Source of the DNA: Zopfochytrium polystomum
Taxonomy: Eukaryota; Chytridiomycota; Chytridiomycetes; Chytridiales; Chytridiaceae
Assembly: GCA_025765615.1 (NCBI GenBank)
Contig: JAIVFJ010000141.1
Location: 62,001-126,000 of the forward strand
Direction of reading: 5' to 3'
DNA length: 64,000 bases
Positions 20,593 to 35,159 of this stretch are shown piece by piece. The notes under the pieces are model-generated. The model was not told the origin of the DNA, did not search any database, and worked only from the letters and a program-made list of their open reading frames with translations. Position numbers and translations under genes: made by a program. The number at the start of each line of letters is the position of its first letter. The first letter of the stretch is position 1.

Positions 20593-20981
20593 ACACACAG
20601 AGACATGCTCGTAAGTACGATTCCCTCTCTCGTTGCATATTTCTCCATCAACCGTCCTTAACGTGGCCAAACTTGTTTTGCGCCCATTATGTTCCGACCC
20701 ACAAAAGCTGCAAGACATGTGGATCTCTTGCCACGCCGGAATCGTGGGTGGCATAGACTTTCGACTTTCATTCCTTCTGCTGGAAAAAATCGATGTGCTG
20801 TGATTATCATTCGCTTTTCAAAGGGAGGAGAAGCTTTTAAGAAGGGCTGTTTTTTTTTTTGTTTTTGTTTTTCGTTTGCTTTTTTGTGTTCATTGTATAA
20901 GCGAAGCGGCGGATAGCCGCCCTTTTCCACTTTTTCGCTTTTTAGTCATTTCTTCCGTGACTGTCGAAATTGGAGAGGGAA
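18791..20981. other. Intergenic between OAS-like gene and bZIP1, with CT and CA repeats
   Basis: A divergent upstream region. It contains a CT tract (19302-19378), an A/G-rich tract (19675-19725) and a CA repeat (20545-20590). Positions 20604-20609 read ATGCTC followed by GTAAGT, and a TTTTTAG acceptor lies at about 20943, suggesting a spliced 5' leader with a tiny upstream frame for bZIP1. Several short open frames are present but none is supported. Confidence 0.45.
19302..19378. repeat. CT/GA microsatellite
   Basis: Nearly pure CT dinucleotide tract on the plus strand, in the divergent region between the OAS-like gene and bZIP1. Confidence 0.95.
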
Positions 20982-22655
20982 ATGTCGGCCCACACGGATC
21001 CGGCATTGCGAACGCAGGGGCACCACCCGATCCAGCTTCCCCGTTTCGGAGCCCTTGCGGCAATCCGTCCACACAGTCAAACGCCTGCTCCCATGCTTCA
21101 TGAATCAGGTCGCACCAGCTCACACTGGCATACGCAGCAGCAGCAGCAGCAGCAGCAGCACACGGGCTACCCCTTCGTCCAGGTGCACGGCCCAGATCAC
21201 TCATTCTTCAGGGCTCCCCATCCCCACGAAGGCAACATAATCCACACTGGCCGACGGGCAGCTGCATACCACTCAAACGCACCGCCATCTCCGTCGTCTG
21301 CCCCGCGTCTCTCTGATTCTTCTTCGCCTTTGGGTAAAGGTGTGGGGCAACATCGCTCCGATGTTTGGGGCCGCTATAATCAGATCGCGGCACACGATTA
21401 CGGCGTCGACGGTCCGGCAGGTAAATACATGGTCCTCGAGCAACTGGGTGACAAACATAGTGGCTGGAGCCGAGGTATCCCTTAAAAGGGGGAAGAGATC
21501 AAAGCGCGCAGAGCATCGCTTTGAAATCCACTTGACTCAGGCAACCTCAGACACTCCCACCAGGTCATCGCACCAAGCCTTTGAATGGCGGTTTGAGGCA
21601 CCACCGGCCGCCCCACTCGGAATCCCTCCCGGCCTTCACGACAGGCATCTTCAGCCTCAAAACGAGGGCTATTTTGGCAACAACTCTGCTCCTTATCCAG
21701 CCGCAAAACCCGCCCCAACTTCGGCAAACTATGGAGTTCCCATCTCTGCGCTCTTTCACGAGACGCAGTACAGACTGCAGGAGACGTCGTACTCAAACAG
21801 ACGATTGTGGGGCGGACCAGCTCCAATGGACGGTCCGTCGCTGGATTCGACTACACCGGAAACTGTACGTCATCGAGATTGTCAAATTTGTACAACTAAC
21901 ACTGTGAACAACCACAAAGGCCCGTTCAGTGTCGCAGAGGTGCTGGCCAGCAGTAACAGATTACCCATCGCTGAATAGGCTCGGTCCGAGTGCCATTAGT
22001 GAGCTCAAACGGTCCTCCATTCAGATGGAGCAAGATGACCGAGCCGCCCGAAATATCCACGCTACTGGTGTCGACCATAATCCAGGGAACCACGAACCCA
22101 CTCATCAGCCATCGTCCACTGCGCTGGAGAAGTCTCACCAGCCTGTTGATCCGATGCATATGCCCGGGCGAAGTCCGTTTCCCGACACCCCAACCGCCCA
22201 AAGCGAAGCCGCGCGCTCACGCAGCAACGGCTCTTCATCTGCGTCGATCGAAGAAAAGGCGCTTTCGCCTCCGCGCGCTGGCCAAAAAACTTTGGTCGAG
22301 GGCCGAGCCAAGCTGTCTGAATCCGATAGGGCGTGGCAGCGAAGCATGAAGAACCGCGAGGCGTGCCGCCGTTTGAGAATCAAAAAGGCCGCAGAAGTAT
22401 CGCAGATGCGAAGCGAGCTCCAACGGTTGACTAGAGAGAACGCTGAGTTAAAGATAAAGCTGGAATTCGCTGAACGGGATCGGACGGACCGTTTGAAGGT
22501 TGAGGTTGAATACTTTCGCAGGTGATATCTTTATTCCCACCCTCTAGGCTTCAGCCGTGTGTTAAAAAATTACTCACTTTTCTTTCTGCTACTTTTCTTT
22601 CTGCTGTAGAATGAAAGAGATGAAGGAGATCGTTGAAGCTAAAGAGTCGACGTAA
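20982..22655 (+). CDS. bZIP transcription factor, paralogue 1, 4 exons
   Basis: Exons 20982-21420, 21512-21864, 21938-22521 and 22610-22655 are in phase and GT-AG, giving 473 residues. The N-terminal 350 residues are disordered and rich in His, Pro, Ser and Gln, with an eight-Gln run (residues 56-63). The bZIP is near the C-terminus: SDRAWQRS, the basic region KNREACRRLRIKKAAEV (N-x7-R spacing kept, Cys in place of the usual Ser/Ala contact), then leucine-zipper heptads through LQRLTRENAELKIKLEFAE and a continuing charged helix to MKEMKEIVEAKEST. The last exon is 46 nt and enters in phase 2, exactly as in paralogue 2. It should bind DNA as a dimer in the nucleus; the target is unknown. The start is the first ATG after an in-frame stop. 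Confidence 0.88.
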
Positions 22656-25600
22656 ACAAACAAGCCGATTTCCACGCCCAATCATACTCCCTTACCCCCC
22701 TTAATTGTCCCTTCCTTTACGTCTCTTATCTTGAATTTTGGACTTCAATTTGGCTCATCTCATCCTCCTTGTGGTTTCTCTGAAGCTGGGTGCAAGGGGG
22801 ACCCGACCGGTTTGGAAAATGTCTCCCCTTGGGGATACTTGTCGTGGGACGAACGAGACCAACTTTGTACAGACGATCACTGCTTTGACTTGTTTCGAAG
22901 AACGCCTCATTGTCAAACACAACCACTTGCTTGGGGACGCTCACGTCTCTTGAGGCTTGATCGACCTCCATCGCGGGCCTTCGGAAGGCTCGCAGCAGCC
23001 AGTTTCTTCGACGTCATCTGGAAACCTGGAGCAGGCTTGATGGTGAAGGCTTACCGATGCCAGAATTAAAACGCAAGGTATGAGTGTTTACCGGTGATGA
23101 TCCGGCGATCGGGGAGCATCGAAACGTGGAGAAACGACGAGGTGAATAAAGCTACTTCTCTGAAGAACCCGAATCCTGGCCTCCTCTCGATGAAACATGA
23201 AGCATTACCACCACCTAACAAACTTCCGGCCCATTGCTTTAGCTTGCAGTGGCGACTTGGCCGTTCGCGACGGTGCAAATACAATAAGAGGAAGTTCCTT
23301 GTAGTTCCCACACCTTAAGTTGTGCGGTGCGTCGTTCATCGATTCCAGTCCTTGCACGAACCAGAACAACATTTTGATCAGAAACGTGAGGCAGGAATCC
23401 TCTTCGAATGCCCTCCATATCCGGAGAGAGGAGCACTGTCGGTTCAAACAGCAGAAACACCCCCTCTCAGGGGTTAAGTGATGGCCTTTCTCACAAAGTG
23501 ATTTACACCAACTGTGTGGCGCCATCGCGACGTTCAGGTAGTCAAAGCTCGCATCAATTCTTGTCTCGACAAAACCCGTCCTTCAAGGTTTCAGTCTTCT
23601 CCACCCTTAGAATCAAGGTGTACACTTCGAAGCCTAAAGGTCGTTCCCGTTTTGTCGAGGTCTGTTCTCTTAACCAAGTTCTGAACGTTCTCTCCAGGTC
23701 GTCAAAATGACATGAGGGGCGGCTACCTCTGTAAAGGAGGCAAGCCTCACCGTGCGAAGGCGGAGAGAAGACCCAACGATCTCTTTTTGCAAGCTTGAGC
23801 ACAGTGAGTTAGGAAGCGAGCATGTGTGGTTCAAACGACTTGATCTCTTCGCTTCCCGCAGATTCGAATTCGGAGGTCAAGGCCGGAAAGCAGGATGATT
23901 CGACTAATTATCCCTTAAGCGATACAACTCACTGCACGCGTCACAGTTTGCCGGTCCTGGACAGCTTCGAAGCGGAAGATCTATCCGCTATCCGTTCTCG
24001 TCGATTTGAGAGCCGTTATGGTACGGGGTGCACCCGGATTTCCTTCGCTAATCGAAGGGTCTCAAACCGGACAGTGCCGCCGAGTGGAATTCTGGAATTC
24101 TGTCTTCTCGTCCCTGAGCCGCATGACCGCCTGCCTTCCCTTCATCTCGGGAGGAAGTCGGTTCCCTAACTTGGGGCACGGCGCAGTTTTGTTGGCATTA
24201 CGGTGCGCTGCTTGCGATGGAGTGGGGAAATTTCGTCGCAATTCGTTGCCATATGAGAGCCTTCGGTCCAAACCTTATCAACATGGCTCTTTTAATAACA
24301 TTGCACGTCGTTCTGCGTGACGTTCCTAACCGCCCTTGCCTCTCTTGCACTACTTTTTTCGAACTCGTCCAGGAAACGCAAGACCCGATTTTTGCGAATG
24401 AAAAAGAGAGGTAGCCCATCGCTCTGGTCACGTGGACGTTTGGGGAGAAAATCGATTCTCCAGCTGTGGCTATCCCTTGAGATTTTCCCCATCGCAGAAA
24501 TCATAATCCGCCACAACCACACAAACAGCGTGCGCTTGGAAGTAGGGGCGGGCTCCCCCATCTCCGTCCAACTAACTCCACCGTTTCCTCGACTCTTCTC
24601 CTGGGCCTTTTGGATGGGTTAACTGCAAATCGGCGGCTGGAGCCTTGGAAAAGCCATTGCGGGATCCGATCTCGTATATCGCCGATGGCAGAGCAAGCAG
24701 ATTTATAACTCTTGCTTCGGCTCTAGATCCATCCCATGTTCAGTCACAACTTGCCTGTGTTTTGGATGCTCAAGTCGTTCAACGTCACAGTCAGCGTATT
24801 CAGGCCGTTCGTGTCTTGAAACTACGCATGCACTCCTCTTCAAATTATGCAGCCAACCAATCAGTCGACGGGTATTTTGTAGCCCGACCATCCGCAACGA
24901 TAGTTTCAGTATCTCGTTCGTCCAAGGACCAAATCGGAGCTGAACAACGTGCTCGCCGGAATGGTTTCCCAGTTCGCTATTACACTCCAGTCGAAGTTCT
25001 GTTGTGGTGAACGGGTTAGGGGGCAGGGAGCCGCCTGGTCAAGCGCACTACCCACTTCCGTGTCCCAACGTCGCGGTCGGACGTCGACGACCAGCTCAGT
25101 TCCAGTCATGCCTCCCGCACTCGGGGGCAAAAGAAGGTCGTGTAACTTCACTGTCTTTCGTGCACATCGAGAATTCTCGCAAAGCCAACGACCCCAACCG
25201 TCTTGCAAAAAATTAGTGTGAGCCACGACCTACGCCTTCAAGAAGACTCGCTAATTGAACTGATCGAGACGCTGAAATAGTTCCAAATTTCGCCACACTG
25301 TCGTTGGTCGAAATAGGAGCTCGGCGCGTTATTCGTCCAGGTTTGGAGAGTGAGAGATTGGGAGCACCAGTGTAAACTCAATGCTACAATACTTAGGGCA
25401 GGCCGAAAGCGCCACCCTTGGACCAAGCAATCCGGTTGTCGATTTTGACTTAAGTTCTCCAGTCAGTCGCATTGATTTTCAAGAACGTCGATGGAACAGC
25501 GATTTCTTTTACAACCCGAGCGGGCTCTCCCACCACCCGTCTCATTCTGCATTTACTTCAAGTAGTAGTACAAGCTGCCTGCACTGACTTTCGAACTATC

Positions 25601-28600
25601 TCTGAATAACTCGGACGGGGCTAACCGGCGATCATTGCCTCCTTCTTTCATTACTGACTGTTGTAGCTATAACACAGGAATCGAGAGGAACCGCTTATGG
25701 ACTCGATGAAATATTTTCCCAATGGTTTTGCCGCCCGAAAATGTTACGGGAGCAGGAGCTTGACAGATGGTTGACATATTTATGTGAGCACCACATCGCT
25801 GGTGATCGAAAGAAGCGAATGGTGGTGATGATTCACAATAGAGCGCTCTACACCTCGGCTATGCCATTCAGCCAACCAAAAAAGTGTGTAAATCACGCAC
25901 AGAACTAAATCGTAGGATAGGAAATTTCATTCGACCAGCGCATAAATATCGCAACAAAAAAAAAAATCCGTTGACGATGTAAACGGTCTGTTTGATGTCT
26001 GACCTGTACTAGTTTGCTTTTTTCTCTTCTTAATTTTCATTCCATCGTTTTTTTTTTCTTGCTTTTCGGTTAAGTGGACAAGAGGCTCATTTCTGTCTTC
26101 TTTTCGGACACAACAAACACATGACTTTCTGCCACTCCCTTTTCGAAAACTGCTGTCGTCATCATCGTTCAACCTTAGTTGAGCCCAGTAAACCCGTCGC
26201 CACTTGCTGGCCATTTTCGTGCGGTCGCAGCAGCATCGCGCAAGAGTGAGGCCGTCTCTTTGCTCAAGTCACGTGCCTATTTGAGGGGACCTCCAGCTGC
26301 CATTGCGACGATGAATTTGGTTTGAGATTGAGTGTTGTCTCTTTGCAAGAAGAGCCTTCACGGTTTCATTGTCGTGCCGTGAACGGGCCTGTTAGCAAAA
26401 AAGCTGTTTCCATGTAGCGGGAGGTGGAGCAGACTGCGCGATGATCAAAGGTGAGATGTGCCACTGCTAACATTTTAACCGTCGAGTCTTCAGCCGCCAA
26501 ACGGGACGGAATGGCGAGCATTGCGTAAACACTACGGCCTAACTTTATCGGACTAGGCAATCATATTGACCATCCGATCCGTCTTAAACTGGCGAAACCG
26601 CAAATGGACCAGATCGGTCTCCTCAAAACCTGCGGCTGCTGGTTAGTTCCGCTGAGGATGCAGATACCACGAAGGGCTCACTTTGCCGCCCTACTACTAA
26701 CCATTTTAAGGGCGGTACCGATCAAGCAAAGAGCAGCCTGAACCACCTCTTGGCGTGATGTGATGAGTCCTCGTCAGCTCACGCAGTCAATCATCCATCT
26801 CGATATTCTAGATATCTTATCTGTATTGGATGCCTTGCTGGATGATCCCTTTGTTCAGTTTTCGCCTCTACTGAAGCAGCTAAATATTGAAGCTCGATGT
26901 TCACTTTCATCTGCCTCGATTCATCGATTCATTTCTAGGATGTACTCAGAAGGTGAGGTCAGTCTGCTATTAATAAATAAATAACGTAATCGCTCCGCGA
27001 CGTGCACTTCGTTGTTGCTTCATCGTCCGTGTCGCGAGCTCGCTCGGATCTCACTTCTTCTGCGTCCTCGGATGCTAGTACCATTCTAGTCGCAGTGCAG
27101 TTGCAAATTCCATTTCTGCATGCCGGCAGGCTCTACAATCCTATCAACAGTTGAACTTCACTCACTACTTCTCCGATCAGGATGGATCCTTTTTTTTGGA
27201 GTAAAACACTCTTACAATCAAGACCGCGCCCACTATCTAACCGCTCGTTTTTGCGTGTCTCGCAGGTCAAAAACATTTAGCACATTAATTTTGTGGCGCA
27301 ATCGTTACGTTAGAGAGTGCCAAACTGTATTTGTCTCTCAACAACTCATCGTGAGCCTGCTTCAACTGGTTGACTTGGCAGTTGAATCTCACTCACCGCA
27401 CAAACTAATGGATGTCACATCCTTGACTTTATGGCGATATTCAACGAACATGATGATGACCGCAGCTCTGGCTACGCTAAGCCGATCTATCAGCTCTTCA
27501 GACTATCTCCTATAGTCGAAGTTGAGATCCGAGTCATTGCCTTGTTGCGGTTCCTTCGATAACGTCACTGGACTACTTTCTTGCTTAATCCTCCTCTCCA
27601 ATTGGAATGAACGGTACAGACACTCGGTGAAATCGGTCGCTTAACTTATCTTTGATGTAACTAGCCCCAAACGGAGTGACCACTGATCGGACCCGTCTCA
27701 GCCAATGCCCTGTCGACTGTCCGAAGGCATCGTCGTTGAAAACAGTTGCTTGTCTGTTTTGAATCAGTTCGCACCATCCGATGTGAAGTACATGACGTTG
27801 ATGTTCATGCCTGTCACTGGCCCGTCCGTACGAAGGATCTCACGAAGAAGCCATCTCACGAGCGTTGATAGGGTGGCATGGAAGCTGGCTCGATAGGATT
27901 TCAAAACAGTAACAATACTGAAACATTCGGTGTATTCTAGCCTCACGCTTCCCAATTGAACGATCCGTTGTTACGCAGCATTCATCAGGAAATGTACCCT
28001 CCGGCGCAGGTTTGCTCCACGAGCTAGTCTCAAATTATTTCTAAGAAGGATCTGGACATCACGCTCTCGTGGAGAACGATGCTTTTCGAAAACCTTTGAT
28101 CAATCACAACACCTGATAGAACTACAGAGCTGAGATTCATGATATCAATATCGGCCGATCCGACGGTGTCAAAAAAGCCGAAAATCCTGATGCCTCGATC
28201 TCGAAAACATCAGACCCTATTACTTCTTCGGGAGTCTCTATTTTTGTCTTCGATACTCGGAAGCTCCCGTGGGCAACGATGGAACGAGAAACGTTGGATC
28301 AATAGCCGTGAGGGTGGCCGCAAGTTCGTCTTGAAGAATGGTATCGATTGCCAAATGCATTCGGCGGAGAGGACATCGGAGTACGAAACCGCGAACAACG
28401 TATCAGTCGGGAAAGATTGTAAGGTCGGGAAAGATTGTAAGGTGATTGACAAATCAAATGATATTGAGCTAAAGCCATCTTACGACAAAGGTCCAATATT
28501 GTGAGGTGATATTATTGGGTGGCGGATGAATGATTCTCCGCTTGAGCCCGAAAAGATCACGGGCTGCAATTCGCCCTGCCCGACTTGTCCAGATCGACTC

Positions 28601-30869
28601 ATCTTGTGACCAGTGCCTTGGCGGCTTGAGGCTGCAGTCTTCCCACCGATTTCCGCGGACACCAAGACAATTGGACGCAAATGAACGATTCTGCCGCTTT
28701 ATGTGGAGATTCGCCGATACTGCGGATACTTTGCTACTTTGAACGACATGTAAACAAGATCTTACGCGAAGCACGTAAGTCATATCTGAAGCATGATTCT
28801 GTCGCTCTTCTTATCAATTTTTGGATGAGATTGATGGAACCGGCCGAGATCTAGCGATCTTTATGTGACATTGTTTGTTAAGCTACTTCGATGAATCTTC
28901 CGCTGCTATAAAAAACCTTACTTTTTCGCGCCCCAATGCGGAAAGTGCCCTCTCTGAGAAACTTCGGTTTTTTTTTTGACTGATTGATTTCCACCCCGAA
29001 CGAAGACTACTGAGCACATCACACCAGCGGAGTTCCTCCAGGCAAAACCCAGTATTTGAGTGACTCGCTCCTCATTCAGACGTGGAGGAACGGTGTTATT
29101 CTTTTCGAAAAATGCTGCCATTACAGTCGTTCGCGGTCATGTTTCAACTAAGGTGCGATAATTTATGGAAAATTCTGCAATAGGTCGATCTTGCCCTCTC
29201 TCGTCTCTATTAGAATAACTATAAGACTCCAACATTACTATTTCCAGTCATTGCCGACTTCAAAACTTCGGTGACGGTATGCAGGCATCCTATTCCCAGT
29301 CTGCACTCCGTAGCGTCAATGTCAGCTTCAGTCTGTTCCAGAAGGCGATCCAGTTCATGCTCGATTCGTGAAGCGGACGTAAGAGAGTCTCGCTCCATTG
29401 GTCAAAGCAGCTTCTCCTGCAGAATCAGTCCTTCGAGTTCACATTGTGTTTGGTGCCAGTAAAGACTTCGAGAAAGAAAGATGGAAATGGGTTTTAGCTT
29501 GCACCGATCCGCCCATTTTTGTCGCCCGTTGTATCCGACACTGCCGGGCTTCTAAAATTCCTTGCGAGCAGGACGAATCAGAGCGCAAACTTAATCGACA
29601 TATATTCCCCCTGTCACTGTTCTGTCACACACCAGTTTGCACCGACCGCGGGTAATATTAGGCAAGAGTAGACGACACGACCGATACTTGCTTTGGCAAA
29701 TGCAGTTGCCGCGAGGACTTCAGACCTTCGTGACGATTTCCCCCTCCTTGTATCTCATCCACGGAGCTCGTTCATCGTTACCGTGGTAACTTTAGTCTTT
29801 CGTTTTGTGGTCATCACTTACCAAACTCTTGTCGAAGTGAGTACCGTGAGGAGCACGAACGGCCGGATCGATTTCCAATCAAATTGCGAACCCAAAGGAA
29901 CTAACTCAAGCAAATTCTTTGCTGTGCTCCCGAGATCTTGTCAAGAAAGCAAATGCCGGTCTGAGTGCAGTCACATTCCATTCTTTTGAAGGGTGTCCTT
30001 GCACTTAATGCGACGAAGTATACTATCTCTTTAAAAGGCGAACCCTGAATCGCGGATATTGTTGTTTTCTGCGGCACATGTCAGCTGCACACAGTGCCAC
30101 TGCTTCAAAGTGTTCCCCACGTCACAGGCTGCAGTCTGACGTTCCTATTCTCATAGGTGGTCAGCCCTTGGGCTAACGACGTCGTAGTTTTTTTTTTACG
30201 GCTTCGTCTCTCATTGTTCCTTCATCCTCCTTCTCTTCCTCTTCCTCCCGTTCGCACTCTTCCATCACAGACGTTAACTGGGTAGGAAGCTAGGACAATG
30301 ATGCAGTCGTCAAGATACTCTGCCTCTCCGAAAGAGGAATGGATCGATATGGTGGAGTGTAAGGATGTGACGTTTGCAGCATTCCGTGCGCGTGTCTGCT
30401 TTGTTGCAATTTCGGAGCGTATTTCTCTGCTTCAGAAGGTTCATGTCACTCGAGAGTACTTTCCAGCTTAGCTCACCGACACCTCGAAGACGAAGCGATG
30501 CAGCAGCCTGGTGACTACTACTGCTAACGACAGGCCATTAGTAATGCCACTGGCAAAGGTGTGTTTTGTTGAGACATTCACTCGCGCACAGAAAAGATTG
30601 AAAATGCCTTTTGCCCATACATAGAAAAAAAGGGAAAGAAACAAATAAAAAAGAAAAAAAAAAGAGCAAACAATTGTTTTTCCGTAGACAGGCCGCGACA
30701 CACAACACACACACGAAGCCGCTGCTCCGGACGACGACGAGGACGACGACGACGACGACGACGAGGACGACGACGACGGCGCTCGCACGCTCGCACGAAT
30801 CAACACTAACAACACTCTCTCTTCCCCTCCTCTCTCTGTCTCGCCCGTCTGCAGGGCCCCCCAATCACA
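22656..30869. other. 8.2-kb gene desert between bZIP paralogues 1 and 2
   Basis: Composition is more balanced than in the genes and free of long microsatellites until about 30,180. Open frames up to about 130 codons occur on both strands (for example 24645-25010 +, 24906-25226 -, 27120-27515 +), but they overlap each other, mostly lack ATG starts and show no recognised domain. An 18-bp unit is repeated twice at 28408-28443. The region could be decayed duplicated or mobile DNA, or could hold non-coding transcripts. A GAC/GAG triplet tract (30729-30780) lies in the presumed 5' leader of bZIP2. Confidence 0.5.
30729..30780. repeat. GAC/GAG trinucleotide microsatellite
   Basis: Triplet repeat in the presumed 5' untranslated region about 90 bp upstream of the bZIP2 start. 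Confidence 0.9.
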
Positions 30870-33275
<2,406 letters not shown>

Positions 33276-33998
33276 TGACCGAGGGAGAGAAAAAAGAATG
33301 TCGTGTGTGTGTGTGTGTGTTTCTTCACTTTCTGGTTGGTGCTCACTCCCCCCTTTTCCACTTCGTTGGAGGACCCTCCCCCCCACACGCGCTTTTACCA
33401 GTTTCTGTGTGTGTGTGTGTGAGTGTGTGTGTGTTGTGTTACCTTTCCCCCCATCACAATCCCCTTCCGAAAATGACCCCCGCACAAAAAAGGGCCAAAA
33501 AAAAAGCTTGTTTCAATAAATAAAAAAAAGCAAAGGAGAAGAAAGGAAATGTTTGAACAAAAAAAAAAGCAGTTAAATCTGTATGAATACAAAAAAAAAG
33601 AAGAAAGAGAACGCAGTTCCGTGTGGGGGGGGGGGGGGCGGTGGGGGCGGAAGCGTTATCGTATTTTAATCATGCACGAGTTTTTTTTTATTTTCTTTCT
33701 CCTTCCCTCAGCACATTCAGGAAACAAAAAAAAAAAAAAAAAAAAAAGCCCGCCCACTCCCCCCACTTTCAACCACTCCACCGGACCCCCTGCAGTATTT
33801 TCTCTGTTTCTCTTCTTCTTCATCTTCATCTTCATCTTCATCTTCTTTATTTGGGTGGTGCGGAGGGGGCGAACGGTCTAAAACAGCTGCACCCTTATTA
33901 GCGAGCTCGCCTCCTTTCGCGCTTTCTTTACAGCATGTCTTTCCTTTGCACCGGGGGAAAGGGGGGAGAGCTAGACACGCACAGCACACAGCACACGC

Positions 33999-33999
<1 letters not shown>

Positions 34000-34043
<44 letters not shown>

Positions 34044-34048
34044 ACACA
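34000..34048. repeat. CA microsatellite beside bZIP3 zipper exon
   Basis: A CA run directly downstream (on the minus strand) of the donor site that follows the third bZIP zipper, a position comparable to the intronic repeats in bZIP2 and CFAP20. Confidence 0.95.
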
Positions 34049-34054
34049 ACGTAC

Positions 34055-35159
34055 TTTTCGAGGTACACGATCTCCCGCCGCAGCCGCTCCGCCTTGTCGC
34101 GTTCGCACCCAGCCAGCTGCGGCCGCATCGCCGCGTTCGCGCGACCCAGCCGACGCCACCTCGCGCCGCGTCTCGGCCTCCTCCGCTTGCTTCTTGAGGC
34201 ACAGGCGTCGGCACGCGATACGGTTCTTTTCGGACTTGATTCGGCCGCGGCGGCGGCGGCTGCGGAGGCGTCGGTGGTGGTGGTGGTGGTGGTGGTGGTG
34301 CTGGGCAGGAGGGAGAGGACTGAGGCGATGGCGACGACGGGGACGTAGCGGGCGGCAGGCCCGGCGGCGTCGCTGCCGTCGTCGTCGCCGCTGCGCTGCT
34401 GCTGCCGTCGTCGCTGCCGCGCCGCGCCGCGCCGCGCCGGCTTGAGACCCCACCGCCGCCGCAGTCGCCGCCGCAGTCGCCGACGCAGTCGCTGGCCCCG
34501 CGCCGACGACGTCGCCTCTTGACCGGAACCGCCTCCCCTCCCTCCTCCGCCTCCTCATCCCCAGCCTCCTCCTTCGTCGACGCCGCCAGTCCGTCGCCGT
34601 CCAAAGACGCCATCGCCGCATCCGCCGCAGCCAACGCCGCCCGGTCATCGCGGCTGCCGTCGACGCTCGGGGCGGCCACCCGCTGCGGTTGCTTGCGCGG
34701 ACGGCCCGACGCCGCACCGCTCGGCGAGGTCCGTTCCGGCGACGACCCGTCGTGGTGCCACCGATTCTTCTGTCGTCCTCGTCGTCGGCGCCTCGGCGCC
34801 GCCATCCACTGCCAAGGTCGTGTCGTTCGTCCGTCGCGACTGCGGACGCAGTCGGGCGGGGCAGGCTGCCGGTCCGTGTCGTCGGTCGTAGGCGTTGTGG
34901 ACGTCGACGCCGGTTCAGCGGGAGCTTGCGCGTCTTTGGGAGTGCTTGCGCGTCACCAGCCTGTCCACCGAAAACCGCGGCCTCGGCAGCCGCCGCCGCC
35001 GCCGACGACTCCGGTCGGTGGATCGAGAGCGCTGCAGCCGGCCGCGTCTGGCAGCTTACAGCGGCGGCGGGGGGCGGCGGAGGCGGCGGCGATCGAGTGC
35101 GCTTCAAGCTGTTTGCGCCCCGCGAGCCGGGCGAGAGGCGCTGGCGCCGGAATCCCCAT
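34055..35159 (-). pseudogene. bZIP paralogue 3, inverted copy with frameshifts
   Basis: On the minus strand a bZIP is recognisable but spread over frames. KSEKNRIACRRLCLKKQAEEAE (34180-34245) is the basic region. The matching zipper remainder (AAMRPQLAGCERDKAERL, then REIVYLEK, 34055-34140) is in another frame, shifted at about 34138-34142. The upstream Pro/Ser-rich and acidic sequence (PPPPPPPPPTPPQPPPP, EEAGDEEAEEGGEAVPVKRRRR) is in the third frame, shifted within a GCC repeat near 34245-34265. The zipper end is followed by a GTACGT donor in phase 2, as in the other paralogues. An in-frame ATG lies at 35159, but upstream His/Gln-rich frames up to about 36560 may also belong. Either it is a decaying duplicate or the GC-rich repeats carry sequence errors. 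Confidence 0.55.

Noticed and set aside
23205..23802. Minus-strand segments with protein-like composition (for example DDLERTFRTWLRE)
   Set aside because: No splice-consistent chain or recognisable family could be built; left as part of the gene desert.
24645..25226. Opposed open frames of about 105-120 codons on both strands
   Set aside because: They overlap, lack convincing ATG starts, show no domain, and random DNA of this composition and length yields such frames.
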